From NCBI RefSeq assembly GCF_034347385.1, contig NZ_CP133777.1, positions 2,232,001 to 2,296,000 of the forward strand: a stretch of 64,000 nucleotides of DNA. Direction: 5' to 3'. Positions 44,414 through 55,142 of this stretch are shown here, one piece after another; the stretch's first letter is position 1; the number at the start of each line of letters is the position of its first letter. Both the position numbers and the translations under genes were made by a program. Source of the DNA: Actimicrobium sp. CCC2.4. GTDB lineage: Bacteria; Pseudomonadota; Gammaproteobacteria; Burkholderiales; Burkholderiaceae_D. A model generated the notes under the pieces. The model was not told the origin of the DNA. It saw only the letters and a list, made by a program, of their open reading frames with translations, and did not search any database.

Positions 44414-46744
44414 TCAATACTTATTTGCGATGCCTGTGCCGTTGGTTCCACTGTAGGGATCTTCTGATAATTTACTGTTCGTCTCGATCTCATGCATGTA
44501 ATGAAGCACATTGTTGACATAGCCTGAACTGCCTGCCCCGTTGATGTCGCCGGTATTGTAGTAACGCAGGCCGGCCTTCAAGTCGCCGCCCTTCGCATCG
44601 ATCATGAACTTGACGTGGAAGCCGCCTGCAATGAGGTTATCTAGCGGTAATGTGACGTCTAACTCTTTTGCATCCTTGCCGGTGGCGGCTTTGATCAGGG
44701 ACTTTTCTGCCTCACCAAGTTTCGGATACACATCGCGGAGCCAGCGTTCCTGACCAATCTGGATCAATCCATAGTCGGTGGTGCCATCGGCGTTTTGAGT
44801 GCGGGTATCCGATCGACCTCTTGATTCTGCCCATATTTGTGCGGCAATTTGCGTCGGCGACAAGCCCGTAGTCCTCGATCCGGTCATGATCTCTTTCGAC
44901 CATCGCGCGACTTCCGGGTTGGCAGAAAGATTGAGGGTTGTTTGTGCACCAAAGGGAGCAAGCCCTTTTATGTCACCGTTTGTCAGTGTTTCGGTTGAGC
45001 CATTGCCGGCCTCACTGCCCGGGTGTCGACTTGTATCGCTTCCGCCCGTTCCGTTGCTACGGCGGGAACCTGTTGTGCCATTGGCCAGGGCGACCGTGAT
45101 GTCATTGGTCGAAATAATATCGTCATCTCTGGCGGAAGCGGATTGCAACAGGCTGTCGTTAGCCGTTTCTATGGTGTTGTAGGCACTGTCATTGCTGAGC
45201 AGCGTTTGAAGCGCTGCCCGGGTGTTGGCGTTGGTCCCGGGATCGTCGGCCAGTATTCGCAATTGCGCGCGCGTATAAATGCGGTATTGCCCGTAATTCA
45301 TGAATGACGGATCGTCGGCGAGTGTTTGCGCGGCCTCCATGAAATCAGCGTCGTCGCTGCACGCATCTCCAGTGGTGACCCCGGACGTTGCGGTCGAGCC
45401 AGTCGTGCTGCTCGCTGCGGAGTTGTTGCGCTGGCTGGTGCCGGGACGGGAAGCCGGGCTGATACTGTCGTCATATCGGTCGCTACTGTCGCTAGAGATA
45501 TCAATCGCATTGGTAAAACGTTTGGCGGCCTCGAACCAGCCCCCTTGCGGATATTCGCCCTTGTCGTTGTAGCCGCCCTGGACAGCACTGATCCCGTCAT
45601 TGCCGTTCATGTCACTGGTGGATAACGAAAATGCATGGCTACTGTTGAACAGGTCGCTGCCTGACGAACCGGCTGGCGAACCACCGCTGATGTGGTGCAG
45701 ATATTCGTGCTCGTTGACGTTATAAAGTTGTACCAGTTCGGCATCGCTCAGTCCGTGCCGGTCGCCGTACTGATCGACCAGTTTGCCGAGACTGGCAGCA
45801 TCTCCCTTCACTGCGAGCGATTTTGCCTGTCCGTACACACGACTGGCGGTAGCTTCGTCGGCAAAGTTATTCGGACGCATTATTGCGAATTTGCTCGCCA
45901 TGTTAGTCGCCAGGTAAGTTCCGGATTCTCTCTCCTGCGCAGTTTGTCCTTGATTAAAAAATTGATTATCAACGGTCCAGCGACGCATTTTGTCGACGAA
46001 GCCGGTGCCATTTCCGCCAAAAATCCTTCCTGCAATGGCGGTTTGTTCGCCGGAATCCAGCAAGGCGCCAAAGGTACTGCCGTTGTGATGGCTGGACTCG
46101 CCGTGATTCAATGCCATGATCTGATGTCCGTCGGAAATAGGCATGGGTCCCGAGCCTGGTGCGCTGCCGCTATCGCCAGTATGACCATGCTTGGGACTTG
46201 AACCGGGCATGGGACTGTCGGTTTCCGATGCATGAATTGTCGGTCCGTGGCTCGCCGGTGTTACGTTTCGTTCCGCACGACATGCTGCACAGTTTGGGTC
46301 TGAACAAGTGTCTTCATGGCTGTCGTTGCCGGGGTCCTTGATGTCGCCCGAGTCATACGGAGCCGACATGTTGCCCGGCAAAATACCGCTATCAGCGGCT
46401 GATCCGGACGCCTGCACCTTGCTCTGCTGACCGAAGGCCAGCCGCTGCGCCTGATTGGCATGACCAAATAACCTGGAAAAAAAAGCATTCAATGAAGTCG
46501 GATCTTTTTTCTCGAAATCATCGTCGGTCGTGGCGGTTTTTTTGCCACTACCGCGATCACCGATCACGTATGCACTCACGCCGTCGCTGTTGACGATCAT
46601 GGTTGTACGTGTGTTGTCGTCAAAAAGAATGTCGCCTGCCTCAAGAACAAATGCCGGAGTATGGTCGTCGATAACCTTGCGTGTACCGTCAGTACGATAC
46701 ACAACGTCAAAAGTACTCAGCCTTGGTAAATTGATGTTTGCCAT
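44414..46744 (-). CDS. Large Ser/Gly/Asp-rich protein with C-terminal lytic transglycosylase domain
   Basis: A 776-residue protein with no signal peptide and no membrane segment. The N-terminus (about 1-75) is a strand-rich unit ending GDRGSGKK. Residues 75-430 are low-complexity, rich in Ser, Gly, His and Asp, with a Cys cluster CSDPNCAACRAE. Around 455-555 is a helical unit with two DDP/NDS repeats and DDDIISTNDITVAL, reminiscent of helper domains in type III secreted proteins. The last 150 residues are SLT-like: QIWAESRGRSDTRTQ with catalytic Glu640, then DYGLIQIGQERW and AGLRYYNTGD. It should cut peptidoglycan. An effector or translocator-associated muramidase is inferred; no secretion genes are nearby. 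Confidence 0.7.
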   Translation of the reverse strand: MANINLPRLSTFDVVYRTDGTRKVIDDHTPAFVLEAGDILFDDNTRTTMIVNSDGVSAYVIGDRGSGKKTATTDDDFEKKDPTSLNAFFSRLFGHANQAQRLAFGQQSKVQASGSAADSGILPGNMSAPYDSGDIKDPGNDSHEDTCSDPNCAACRAERNVTPASHGPTIHASETDSPMPGSSPKHGHTGDSGSAPGSGPMPISDGHQIMALNHGESSHHNGSTFGALLDSGEQTAIAGRIFGGNGTGFVDKMRRWTVDNQFFNQGQTAQERESGTYLATNMASKFAIMRPNNFADEATASRVYGQAKSLAVKGDAASLGKLVDQYGDRHGLSDAELVQLYNVNEHEYLHHISGGSPAGSSGSDLFNSSHAFSLSTSDMNGNDGISAVQGGYNDKGEYPQGGWFEAAKRFTNAIDISSDSSDRYDDSISPASRPGTSQRNNSAASSTTGSTATSGVTTGDACSDDADFMEAAQTLADDPSFMNYGQYRIYTRAQLRILADDPGTNANTRAALQTLLSNDSAYNTIETANDSLLQSASARDDDIISTNDITVALANGTTGSRRSNGTGGSDTSRHPGSEAGNGSTETLTNGDIKGLAPFGAQTTLNLSANPEVARWSKEIMTGSRTTGLSPTQIAAQIWAESRGRSDTRTQNADGTTDYGLIQIGQERWLRDVYPKLGEAEKSLIKAATGKDAKELDVTLPLDNLIAGGFHVKFMIDAKGGDLKAGLRYYNTGDINGAGSSGYVNNVLHYMHEIETNSKLSEDPYSGTNGTGIANKY

Positions 46745-46979
46745 GCTTCTTTCCTAATTGTGACGCGGTCATGCGCATGGGTGCGGGATGCCGCAGAGCA
46801 TGGCAATGAACATGCCGGACGCCGTTTGGTTCCTGCAGCGATCAGCGATTGCGCTCACGACTTGTCGAGCGCATCCACCCTCATGGAACGTCGTTGCCCG
46901 TATCGATCGGGCACTCGAGTCCGTGGTGTTACGTGGTTTATTACGGAATAAGGGTTCCAGTAAAAAACACGCCTGTGCA

Positions 46980-48674
46980 CTACATGACTTCCGCGTGCTC
47001 GACCATCAACTGCACGCGCGTCACACCGTTGTACTCGTTTGCATCGAGCCGGTAGGCCACCCGTGCGCGACTCCCGAGATCGTCGGTATGACCGAACCAG
47101 ATCGCATCAAAACGCTGGCCATTGCGCTCAAGCTGCAGCTTCAGGTGGCGTTCCTTGAGGATGCGCTGGCTGATCACGCGGAACTCGTCGCAGAACACCG
47201 GTGGCGCAAAGCCCTGACCCCAGACCTGTGCGTCGAGCAGGTCGATGAACTGCGTCGTGAAGAACGCATCTTCCAGCGAACCATCGTTTTCGAGTACCCG
47301 TTCGAGCTGGTTTTGCGTCAGCCAGCTGCGTCCGACAGCTTCGAAGGCTGCGGCGAAGGCATCGAAATTTTCGGCGCGCAAGGTCAGGCCGGCGGCCATT
47401 GCATGACCGCCGAACTTGTCGATCAGGGTAGGGGCATGCTTGGACACCAGATCCAGCGCATCGCGCAAATGAAAACCCGGGATCGAGCGTCCCGAGCCCT
47501 TGATCCAGCCATCGCCAGCCGGCGCAAAAGTGATTGTCGGCCGGTAGAACTTGTCCTTCAGGCGGGATGCAACGATGCCGATGACGCCCTGGTGCCAGCC
47601 GGCGTCGAACACGCTGATCGTCGAATTGTCTTGCGGGTTGAAACTGTCGAGTAATTCCAGCGCGGTGTCCTGCATGTCGGCCTCAATATCGCGCCGCTCG
47701 CGGTTGATCGCATCGAGCTGCTGGGCAATGGCCCAGGCGCGACCTTCATCGTCGGTGGTCAGGCATTCGATGCCAAGCGACATGTCGGCCAGCCGGCCGG
47801 CGGCATTCAGACGCGGACCCAGCGCAAAACCGAGGTCGAACGGACTGGCCTTGCGCGCCTCGCGGGCCGACGCCCGGAACAGCGCTGCGACGCCCGCATG
47901 CATGCGACCGGCGCGCATCCGCTTCAAGCCCTGCGCGACGAGGATGCGGTTGTTGGCATCGAGCTTGACGACGTCGGCGACCGTGCCGAGCGCGACCAGA
48001 TCAAGCAGCACATCAAGCTTGGGCTGGCTGTGCTGATCGAAGATGCCACGCTTGCGCAGCTCGGCGCGCAAGGCCAGCAGCACATAAAACATCACGCCGA
48101 CGCCGGCCAGGTTCTTGCTCGGGAAGCCACATTCGGGCTGGTTCGGATTGACGATCACGCGCGCCGCCGGCAGCGTATCGGCCGGCAGGTGGTGATCGGT
48201 CACGACCACGTCGATGCCACGCCGGTTGGCTTCGGCCACGCCGTCGATACTGGCAATGCCGTTATCGACGGTGACGATAATGTCGGGCGTTTTTTCGGCT
48301 TGCGCCAGCGCGACGATTTCGGGTGTCAGGCCATAGCCATATTCGAACCGGTTCGGCACGATGAAGTCGACTTCCGCGCCCAGCATGCGCAGTCCGCGCA
48401 AGCCGACCGCGCATGCGGTAGCACCATCGCAATCGTAATCAGCGACGATGACCATGCGTTTTTTTGCCGCGATCGCATCGGCCAGAAATACCGCTGCGGC
48501 ATCAATGTGCAGCAAACCGGAAGGGGCGATCATCGACGACAGCTCGCTCGACAGTTCGCGCACATCGAGCAAGCCACGCGCCACATACAGGCGCGCCAGC
48601 ACCGGATGGATGCCGTCCTGGATCAGGCGTTCGGTATCGCGCGGAGACGCCGCACGGGTCGCGAGACGGGTCAT
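46980..48674 (-). CDS. recJ: Single-strand DNA 5'-3' exonuclease RecJ
   Basis: Acts in RecF recombination, mismatch and base-excision repair. 564 residues. DHH-family motifs: VIVADYDCDGATACAVG, TVDNGIAS, VVTDHHLPA, and DHHA1 GGHAMAAGLTLR. The C-terminal OB fold ends in LMVEHAEVM. ATG at 48674 overlaps the stop of the upstream gene as ATGA, so the two are translationally coupled. Confidence 0.96.
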   Translation of the reverse strand: MTRLATRAASPRDTERLIQDGIHPVLARLYVARGLLDVRELSSELSSMIAPSGLLHIDAAAVFLADAIAAKKRMVIVADYDCDGATACAVGLRGLRMLGAEVDFIVPNRFEYGYGLTPEIVALAQAEKTPDIIVTVDNGIASIDGVAEANRRGIDVVVTDHHLPADTLPAARVIVNPNQPECGFPSKNLAGVGVMFYVLLALRAELRKRGIFDQHSQPKLDVLLDLVALGTVADVVKLDANNRILVAQGLKRMRAGRMHAGVAALFRASAREARKASPFDLGFALGPRLNAAGRLADMSLGIECLTTDDEGRAWAIAQQLDAINRERRDIEADMQDTALELLDSFNPQDNSTISVFDAGWHQGVIGIVASRLKDKFYRPTITFAPAGDGWIKGSGRSIPGFHLRDALDLVSKHAPTLIDKFGGHAMAAGLTLRAENFDAFAAAFEAVGRSWLTQNQLERVLENDGSLEDAFFTTQFIDLLDAQVWGQGFAPPVFCDEFRVISQRILKERHLKLQLERNGQRFDAIWFGHTDDLGSRARVAYRLDANEYNGVTRVQLMVEHAEVM

Positions 48675-49711
48675 TGCAGCAATCCCTTGAGCGATGGCTT
48701 CAACCAGAATTTGCGCAGCGTCGTGCGCGTGATCAGGTGCCCGGTGACCAGGCTGCCATGGGTCAGGATCAGACGGCATGAGCCGAGGGCACCATCTTTC
48801 AAGGCCTGCAGCAGCGGCGCAAACCAGGGTGCCTCGAGGGCATTGACGCGCATCAGCCATTCCGACAAATCTTCGCCCAGCGCCGGTTCGATCAGCATGT
48901 CGAGCAATAGCAAACCATGCACCGGTTTTGCGGCGAGCACGTCGGCGATGGTGGCACTGTCAGCATGCTTGACGGTTTCGCCACGCCAGTTGGCGAGATT
49001 GAAGACATCGGTATAGGGCGAGTCCCGTACGTCTTGTTTGGCTGGCGTGCCAGCCCACAGCCACAGCGAATTAACCGGATCGAGACCTTGCTGCTCGCGT
49101 GACTGGTTGACCGTGCAGTCATGCCAGTGCATCTGGATTTCATTCTGGACCTTGCGCCAGTCGCGCTCGGACGGACCTTTCGGCATCCAGATATCGATGT
49201 TGTGGCCGCAGGCCGCGTCCGGTGTCGCGGTCTGCATCGCCGTCCAGTCGTCGGCGCGCAGGAACCAGGTAGCCGCATCGCCGTACACCAGTTGCTGGCC
49301 GATCTCTTCGAACAGCGGCGCTGCCAGCGCGAATAGCGTGCGCGAGTCGGCGTCCGCCAGCGCGAGCCGGCGCGGATCCGTCAGCACCAGATGATCGCGG
49401 GCGATATGGATATGCACCGGATTGAGCACGAACCAGACCCCGGATTCGGGCGCAAAGCCGCGTCTGTGCATGGCGCGCAAGGCAAGCGGCGGACTGCCGT
49501 CTGTGGCCTTGTCGGGTGACAAACCGAAGGCAGCAGCGAGCCAGGATTCATGCGGTAGCGCGTGGGCGAAGGCGTCATGTGCGACCGCCGGTGCCGGCTT
49601 GCTGCGCGCCAGCAGTACGGCCAGTGACGGCGTTTCCATCGCACGCAGCAGATCAGGACCCATGGCGGTGGGGGGGAGGGCGAAAGGCAAAAGAATATCG
49701 AGATGGCTCAT
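48671..49711 (-). CDS. RpfE-like conserved protein
   Basis: A 346-residue protein like the conserved family next to recJ in many betaproteobacteria and Xanthomonas, labelled RpfE or described as phosphoglycerate-mutase-related (recalled, not searched). Seen here: LLPFALPPTAMGPDLL at the start, GVWFVLNPVHIHIARDHLVL, GHNIDIWMPKG, RDWRKVQNEIQMHWHD, and NSLWLWAGTP. No signal peptide or membrane segment. True activity unknown. The coupling to recJ by ATGA is the best functional clue. Confidence 0.75.
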   Translation of the reverse strand: MSHLDILLPFALPPTAMGPDLLRAMETPSLAVLLARSKPAPAVAHDAFAHALPHESWLAAAFGLSPDKATDGSPPLALRAMHRRGFAPESGVWFVLNPVHIHIARDHLVLTDPRRLALADADSRTLFALAAPLFEEIGQQLVYGDAATWFLRADDWTAMQTATPDAACGHNIDIWMPKGPSERDWRKVQNEIQMHWHDCTVNQSREQQGLDPVNSLWLWAGTPAKQDVRDSPYTDVFNLANWRGETVKHADSATIADVLAAKPVHGLLLLDMLIEPALGEDLSEWLMRVNALEAPWFAPLLQALKDGALGSCRLILTHGSLVTGHLITRTTLRKFWLKPSLKGLLQ

Positions 49712-49802
49712 GGGCGGGGATTGTAGGTCAATTCGATCAGGCGAACCGGCGAGGTCCTTCGCAACCGTCTTTAGGTCAGCGCGCAAACTACCCCGCCGGC
49801 GG

Positions 49803-49842
49803 CAAAAAAAAACGACCCGGTCGCCAAGGCGTTCGGGTCGTT
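49803..49842 (-). terminator. Rho-independent terminator of katG
   Basis: AACGACCCG/CGGGTCGTT stem followed on the reverse strand by nine T residues. About 75 bases past the katG stop. Confidence 0.85.
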
Positions 49843-49881
49843 CAGTTACCGATATGTGGCTCGGTAATTTGCGCTGCACGG

Positions 49882-49903
49882 CCTGTCGATGTGAATCGAC
49901 AGG
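49882..49903. other. Perfect 9-bp hairpin after katG
   Basis: CCTGTCGAT/ATCGACAGG with a GTGA loop lies between the katG stop and the terminator, without a T run. A possible 3' stabiliser. Confidence 0.45.
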
Positions 49904-49915
49904 GCCGCGCCGGCA

Positions 49916-52123
<2,208 letters not shown>

Positions 52124-52154
52124 CTATGAATGTTTGGCATTTCCAGCGATTGCC

Positions 52155-52182
52155 AGTATAGATTTTTGCCAAACATTGTCCT
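52155..52182 (-). promoter_or_regulatory. Candidate sigma-70 promoter of katG
   Basis: On the reverse strand AGGACA (52182-52177), 16 bases, then TATACT (52160-52155), about 40 bases upstream of the TTG start. The -10 is good and the -35 fair. Confidence 0.4.
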
Positions 52183-52369
52183 ACAAAATATTCTTAATGA
52201 GTCCGATAGTGCATCCTGATGCAGGCAGGAAATCTTGTCGATGCAATCCTTGGTTGCCACGTCACCACGACCGGCACGCAAGTGCTGAACTACCATGAAG
52301 CCAGCCTACCGCGTTTGGAGATGATTTGTTTTGTGTGGCAAGATGCCGGACGAATTCAGGAGCCCACCA

Positions 52370-53635
52370 TTGAGTATTCTAAAAAATCTGCCGTTCGAAT
52401 GGCTGGTCGGCATCCGCTACACGCGCGCCGGTCGTCGCAGCGGCCGCAACAGTTTCATTTCATTCATCTCGCTGATCTCGATGGCCGGCATCGCGCTGGG
52501 TGTCGCCGCACTGATCGTCGTGCTGTCGGTGATGAATGGCTTCCAGAAAGAAGTGCGCGACCGCATGCTGTCGGTCTTGCCGCACATCGAAGTGTTCGAT
52601 CCGGTCAACGGCCTGGTTGACTGGAAAGCCACCGCCAAAGAAGCATTCCTGGACAAGGAAGTCAAAGGCGCAGCACCGTATGTCGCTGGTCAGGCCATGA
52701 TGACGCGCGACGGTACCCTGCGCGGCGTGATTGTACGTGGCGTGCTGCCGGGCGAAGAATCGAATGTCTCCGAAGTTGCCGCGCAAGTGCGGCAAGGTAA
52801 GTTCACCGATCTGCGTCCCGGCGAATTCAATATCGTGCTCGGTGGCGAACTGGCGCGTGCGCTGTCGGCCGGCATCGGCGACCGTGTCACGCTGGTCTCG
52901 CCCGAAGGGCAGGTCACACCGGCCGGCGTGGTGCCGCGCTACAAGGCTTTTACAGTGGTCGGGATTTTTGAAGCCGGCCACTATGAATATGATTCGACAC
53001 TGGCCTTCATGCACATCGATGATGCCGAAAAAATGTTCCGGCTCAATGCGCCGACAGGCGTGCGCTTGCGCATCGACGACATGCAGCGGGCACCGCTGGT
53101 GGCACGTGACCTGTCGCGCATCATGACCGGCAATGTCCTCATCAGCGACTGGTCAAAGCAGAACAAGACCTGGTTTGCCGCTGTACAAACCGAAAAACGC
53201 ATGATGTTCATCATCCTCACGCTGATCATTGCAGTAGCTGCTTTTAATCTGGTGTCGACGCTGGTCATGACCGTCACCGACAAGCAGGCCGACATTGCCA
53301 TCCTGCGTACGCTGGGTGCGTCACCGCGGTCGATCATGAAGATCTTCATGATCCAGGGTGCACTGGTGGGCTTGATCGGCACGGCCATCGGCATCACCGG
53401 GGGGGTGCTGGTGGCGCTCAATGTCGATGTCATCGTACCCGTCATCGAACGTCTGCTCGGCGTGCAATTCCTGCCGCGCGATATTTACCTGATCAGTGCC
53501 TTGCCGTCCGATCTGCGCTGGCCGGATGTCGGCACCATAGGCGCTGTCGCCGTGGTGCTGGCCTTTCTGGCGACGCTGTATCCGAGCTGGTGGGCGGCCC
53601 GTGTCAAACCTGCCGAGGCCTTGCGCTATGAGTAA
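52370..53635 (+). CDS. lolC: Lipoprotein-releasing ABC transporter permease LolC/E
   Basis: Inner-membrane subunit that extracts lipoproteins for LolA. 421 residues. FtsX/MacB-like topology: first transmembrane segment in [20 protein letters not shown] (about residues 25-50), a large periplasmic domain, and three C-terminal segments. N-terminal [21 protein letters not shown] is highly typical. Starts at TTG 52370, seven bases after AGGAG. Overlaps lolD by eight bases; only one permease gene is present, suggesting a homodimer (LolF-like). Confidence 0.94.
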   Translation: MSILKNLPFEWLVGIRYTRAGRRSGRNSFISFISLISMAGIALGVAALIVVLSVMNGFQKEVRDRMLSVLPHIEVFDPVNGLVDWKATAKEAFLDKEVKGAAPYVAGQAMMTRDGTLRGVIVRGVLPGEESNVSEVAAQVRQGKFTDLRPGEFNIVLGGELARALSAGIGDRVTLVSPEGQVTPAGVVPRYKAFTVVGIFEAGHYEYDSTLAFMHIDDAEKMFRLNAPTGVRLRIDDMQRAPLVARDLSRIMTGNVLISDWSKQNKTWFAAVQTEKRMMFIILTLIIAVAAFNLVSTLVMTVTDKQADIAILRTLGASPRSIMKIFMIQGALVGLIGTAIGITGGVLVALNVDVIVPVIERLLGVQFLPRDIYLISALPSDLRWPDVGTIGAVAVVLAFLATLYPSWWAARVKPAEALRYE

Positions 53636-54326
53636 CACCACCGATAACACTGTCCTGTCCTGCGTTGGTCTGGGCAAGACCTTCACGCAAGGAAAGTACG
53701 CCGTCAAGGTGCTTGCCGGCATCGACTTCCAGGTGCAAAAAGGCGAGCGGGTGGCCATCGTCGGCGCGTCCGGTTCCGGCAAATCGACGCTGCTGCATTT
53801 GCTCGGCGGACTCGATACCCCCAGCACCGGCAACGTGACCTTGCTTGGCCGCGAGATGGCCAGCATGGGCGAAAAAGAACGCGGCGACGTGCGCAATCAC
53901 TCGCTCGGTTTTGTCTATCAATTCCATCACCTGTTGCCGGAATTTTCAGCACTCGATAACGTGGCGATGCCGCTGATGATCCGTCGGGTCGACCGGATCA
54001 CCGCGCAGGAAGCCGCGCGCAAGGTACTGGCCCGCGTCGGTCTGGCCGATCGCGTTACGCACGTGCCGGGCGAATTGTCCGGCGGCGAGCGACAGCGTGT
54101 CGCGCTGGCGCGCGCGCTGGTGACGCTGCCTGCCTGCGTACTGGCCGATGAGCCGACCGGCAATCTCGACCGTGCGACGGCGCACCGGACCTTCGACCTG
54201 ATGCTGGAATTGTCGCGCACGCTAGGCACCTCGTTCGTCATCGTCACCCACGATGTCGAACTGGCGCGCCATTGCGATCGCATCCTGCGGCTTTCCGAGC
54301 GCGGGCTGGAACCCTACGTCGAATAA
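53628..54326 (+). CDS. lolD: Lipoprotein-releasing ABC transporter ATPase LolD
   Basis: ATPase partner of LolC, 232 residues. Walker A is [15 protein letters not shown], then the Lol-specific [16 protein letters not shown], signature [15 protein letters not shown], and Walker [13 protein letters not shown] with switch His in IVTHD. ATG at 53628 lies inside the end of lolC (overlap ATGAGTAA). Confidence 0.97.
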   Translation: MSNTTDNTVLSCVGLGKTFTQGKYAVKVLAGIDFQVQKGERVAIVGASGSGKSTLLHLLGGLDTPSTGNVTLLGREMASMGEKERGDVRNHSLGFVYQFHHLLPEFSALDNVAMPLMIRRVDRITAQEAARKVLARVGLADRVTHVPGELSGGERQRVALARALVTLPACVLADEPTGNLDRATAHRTFDLMLELSRTLGTSFVIVTHDVELARHCDRILRLSERGLEPYVE

Positions 54327-54338
54327 CGGGGCACGCCG

Positions 54339-55136
54339 ATGTGGATCGATACCCACTGCCATCTGGATGCCGCCGAATTCGCCGGCGAACACGAGGCCGT
54401 GGCGTCCGATGCGCAACGGGCAGGGGTGTCCCGCATCGTTATTCCGGCGATTGGTCGCGCCAATTTCGGCACCGTCGCCGCACTGGCTGCGGCTTGCCAG
54501 AACGGTGCCTACGCGCTAGGCATCCACCCGATGTTCGTGCCGCAAGCCGATGAAGCCGATCTGGTGCTGCTGCGCGCATCGATCCCTGCAGCTCTGCAGG
54601 ACCCGCGCTTTCTGGCCATCGGCGAGATCGGCCTCGACTTCTTCATTCCTGAACTGACTGTCCCGCCCTTGCGCGAAAAGCAGGAACACTTCTACGTCGA
54701 ACAGCTGAAGATCGCGCGCGATTTTGACTTGCCGGTGCTGCTGCATGTGCGGCGTTCGCAAGAAACGTTGCTCAAGCATTTGCGGCGCATCCGTGTGCGC
54801 GGTGGTTGCGCGCATGCGTTCAATGGCAGCTTCCAGCAGGCGCACCAGTTCATTGAGCTCGGCTTCAAATTGGGACTGGGCGGCGCGATGACGTTCACGC
54901 GCGCATTGCAAATCCGCCGGCTCGCTACCGAGCTGCCGCTCGCGGCACTGGTGCTCGAAACCGATGCACCCGATCTGTCGCCGGCATGGCTGCATCCGGC
55001 CCGCAACAGCCCGGCCCAGATCCCGCAGATCGGTGCCGCGCTGGCGCACTTGCGCGATCTGCCGGTCGAGGCGATTGCCACCGCCACGACAGCCAACGCG
55101 CTGGTCGCCATGCCGCGACTGGCGTCACTTTACTGA
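54339..55136 (+). CDS. TatD-family metal-dependent hydrolase/DNase
   Basis: A 265-residue TIM-barrel enzyme. Metal site starts WIDTHCHLDAAEF; then AIGEIGLDFF, DLPVLLHVRRSQE, GGCAHAFNGSFQQ and VLETDAPDL give the remaining ligands. Family members act as 3'-5' exonucleases or peptide/tRNA-deacylase-like hydrolases. Twelve bases after lolD, so likely in the same operon. Confidence 0.9.
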   Translation: MWIDTHCHLDAAEFAGEHEAVASDAQRAGVSRIVIPAIGRANFGTVAALAAACQNGAYALGIHPMFVPQADEADLVLLRASIPAALQDPRFLAIGEIGLDFFIPELTVPPLREKQEHFYVEQLKIARDFDLPVLLHVRRSQETLLKHLRRIRVRGGCAHAFNGSFQQAHQFIELGFKLGLGGAMTFTRALQIRRLATELPLAALVLETDAPDLSPAWLHPARNSPAQIPQIGAALAHLRDLPVEAIATATTANALVAMPRLASLY

Positions 55137-55142
55137 ACTCGC

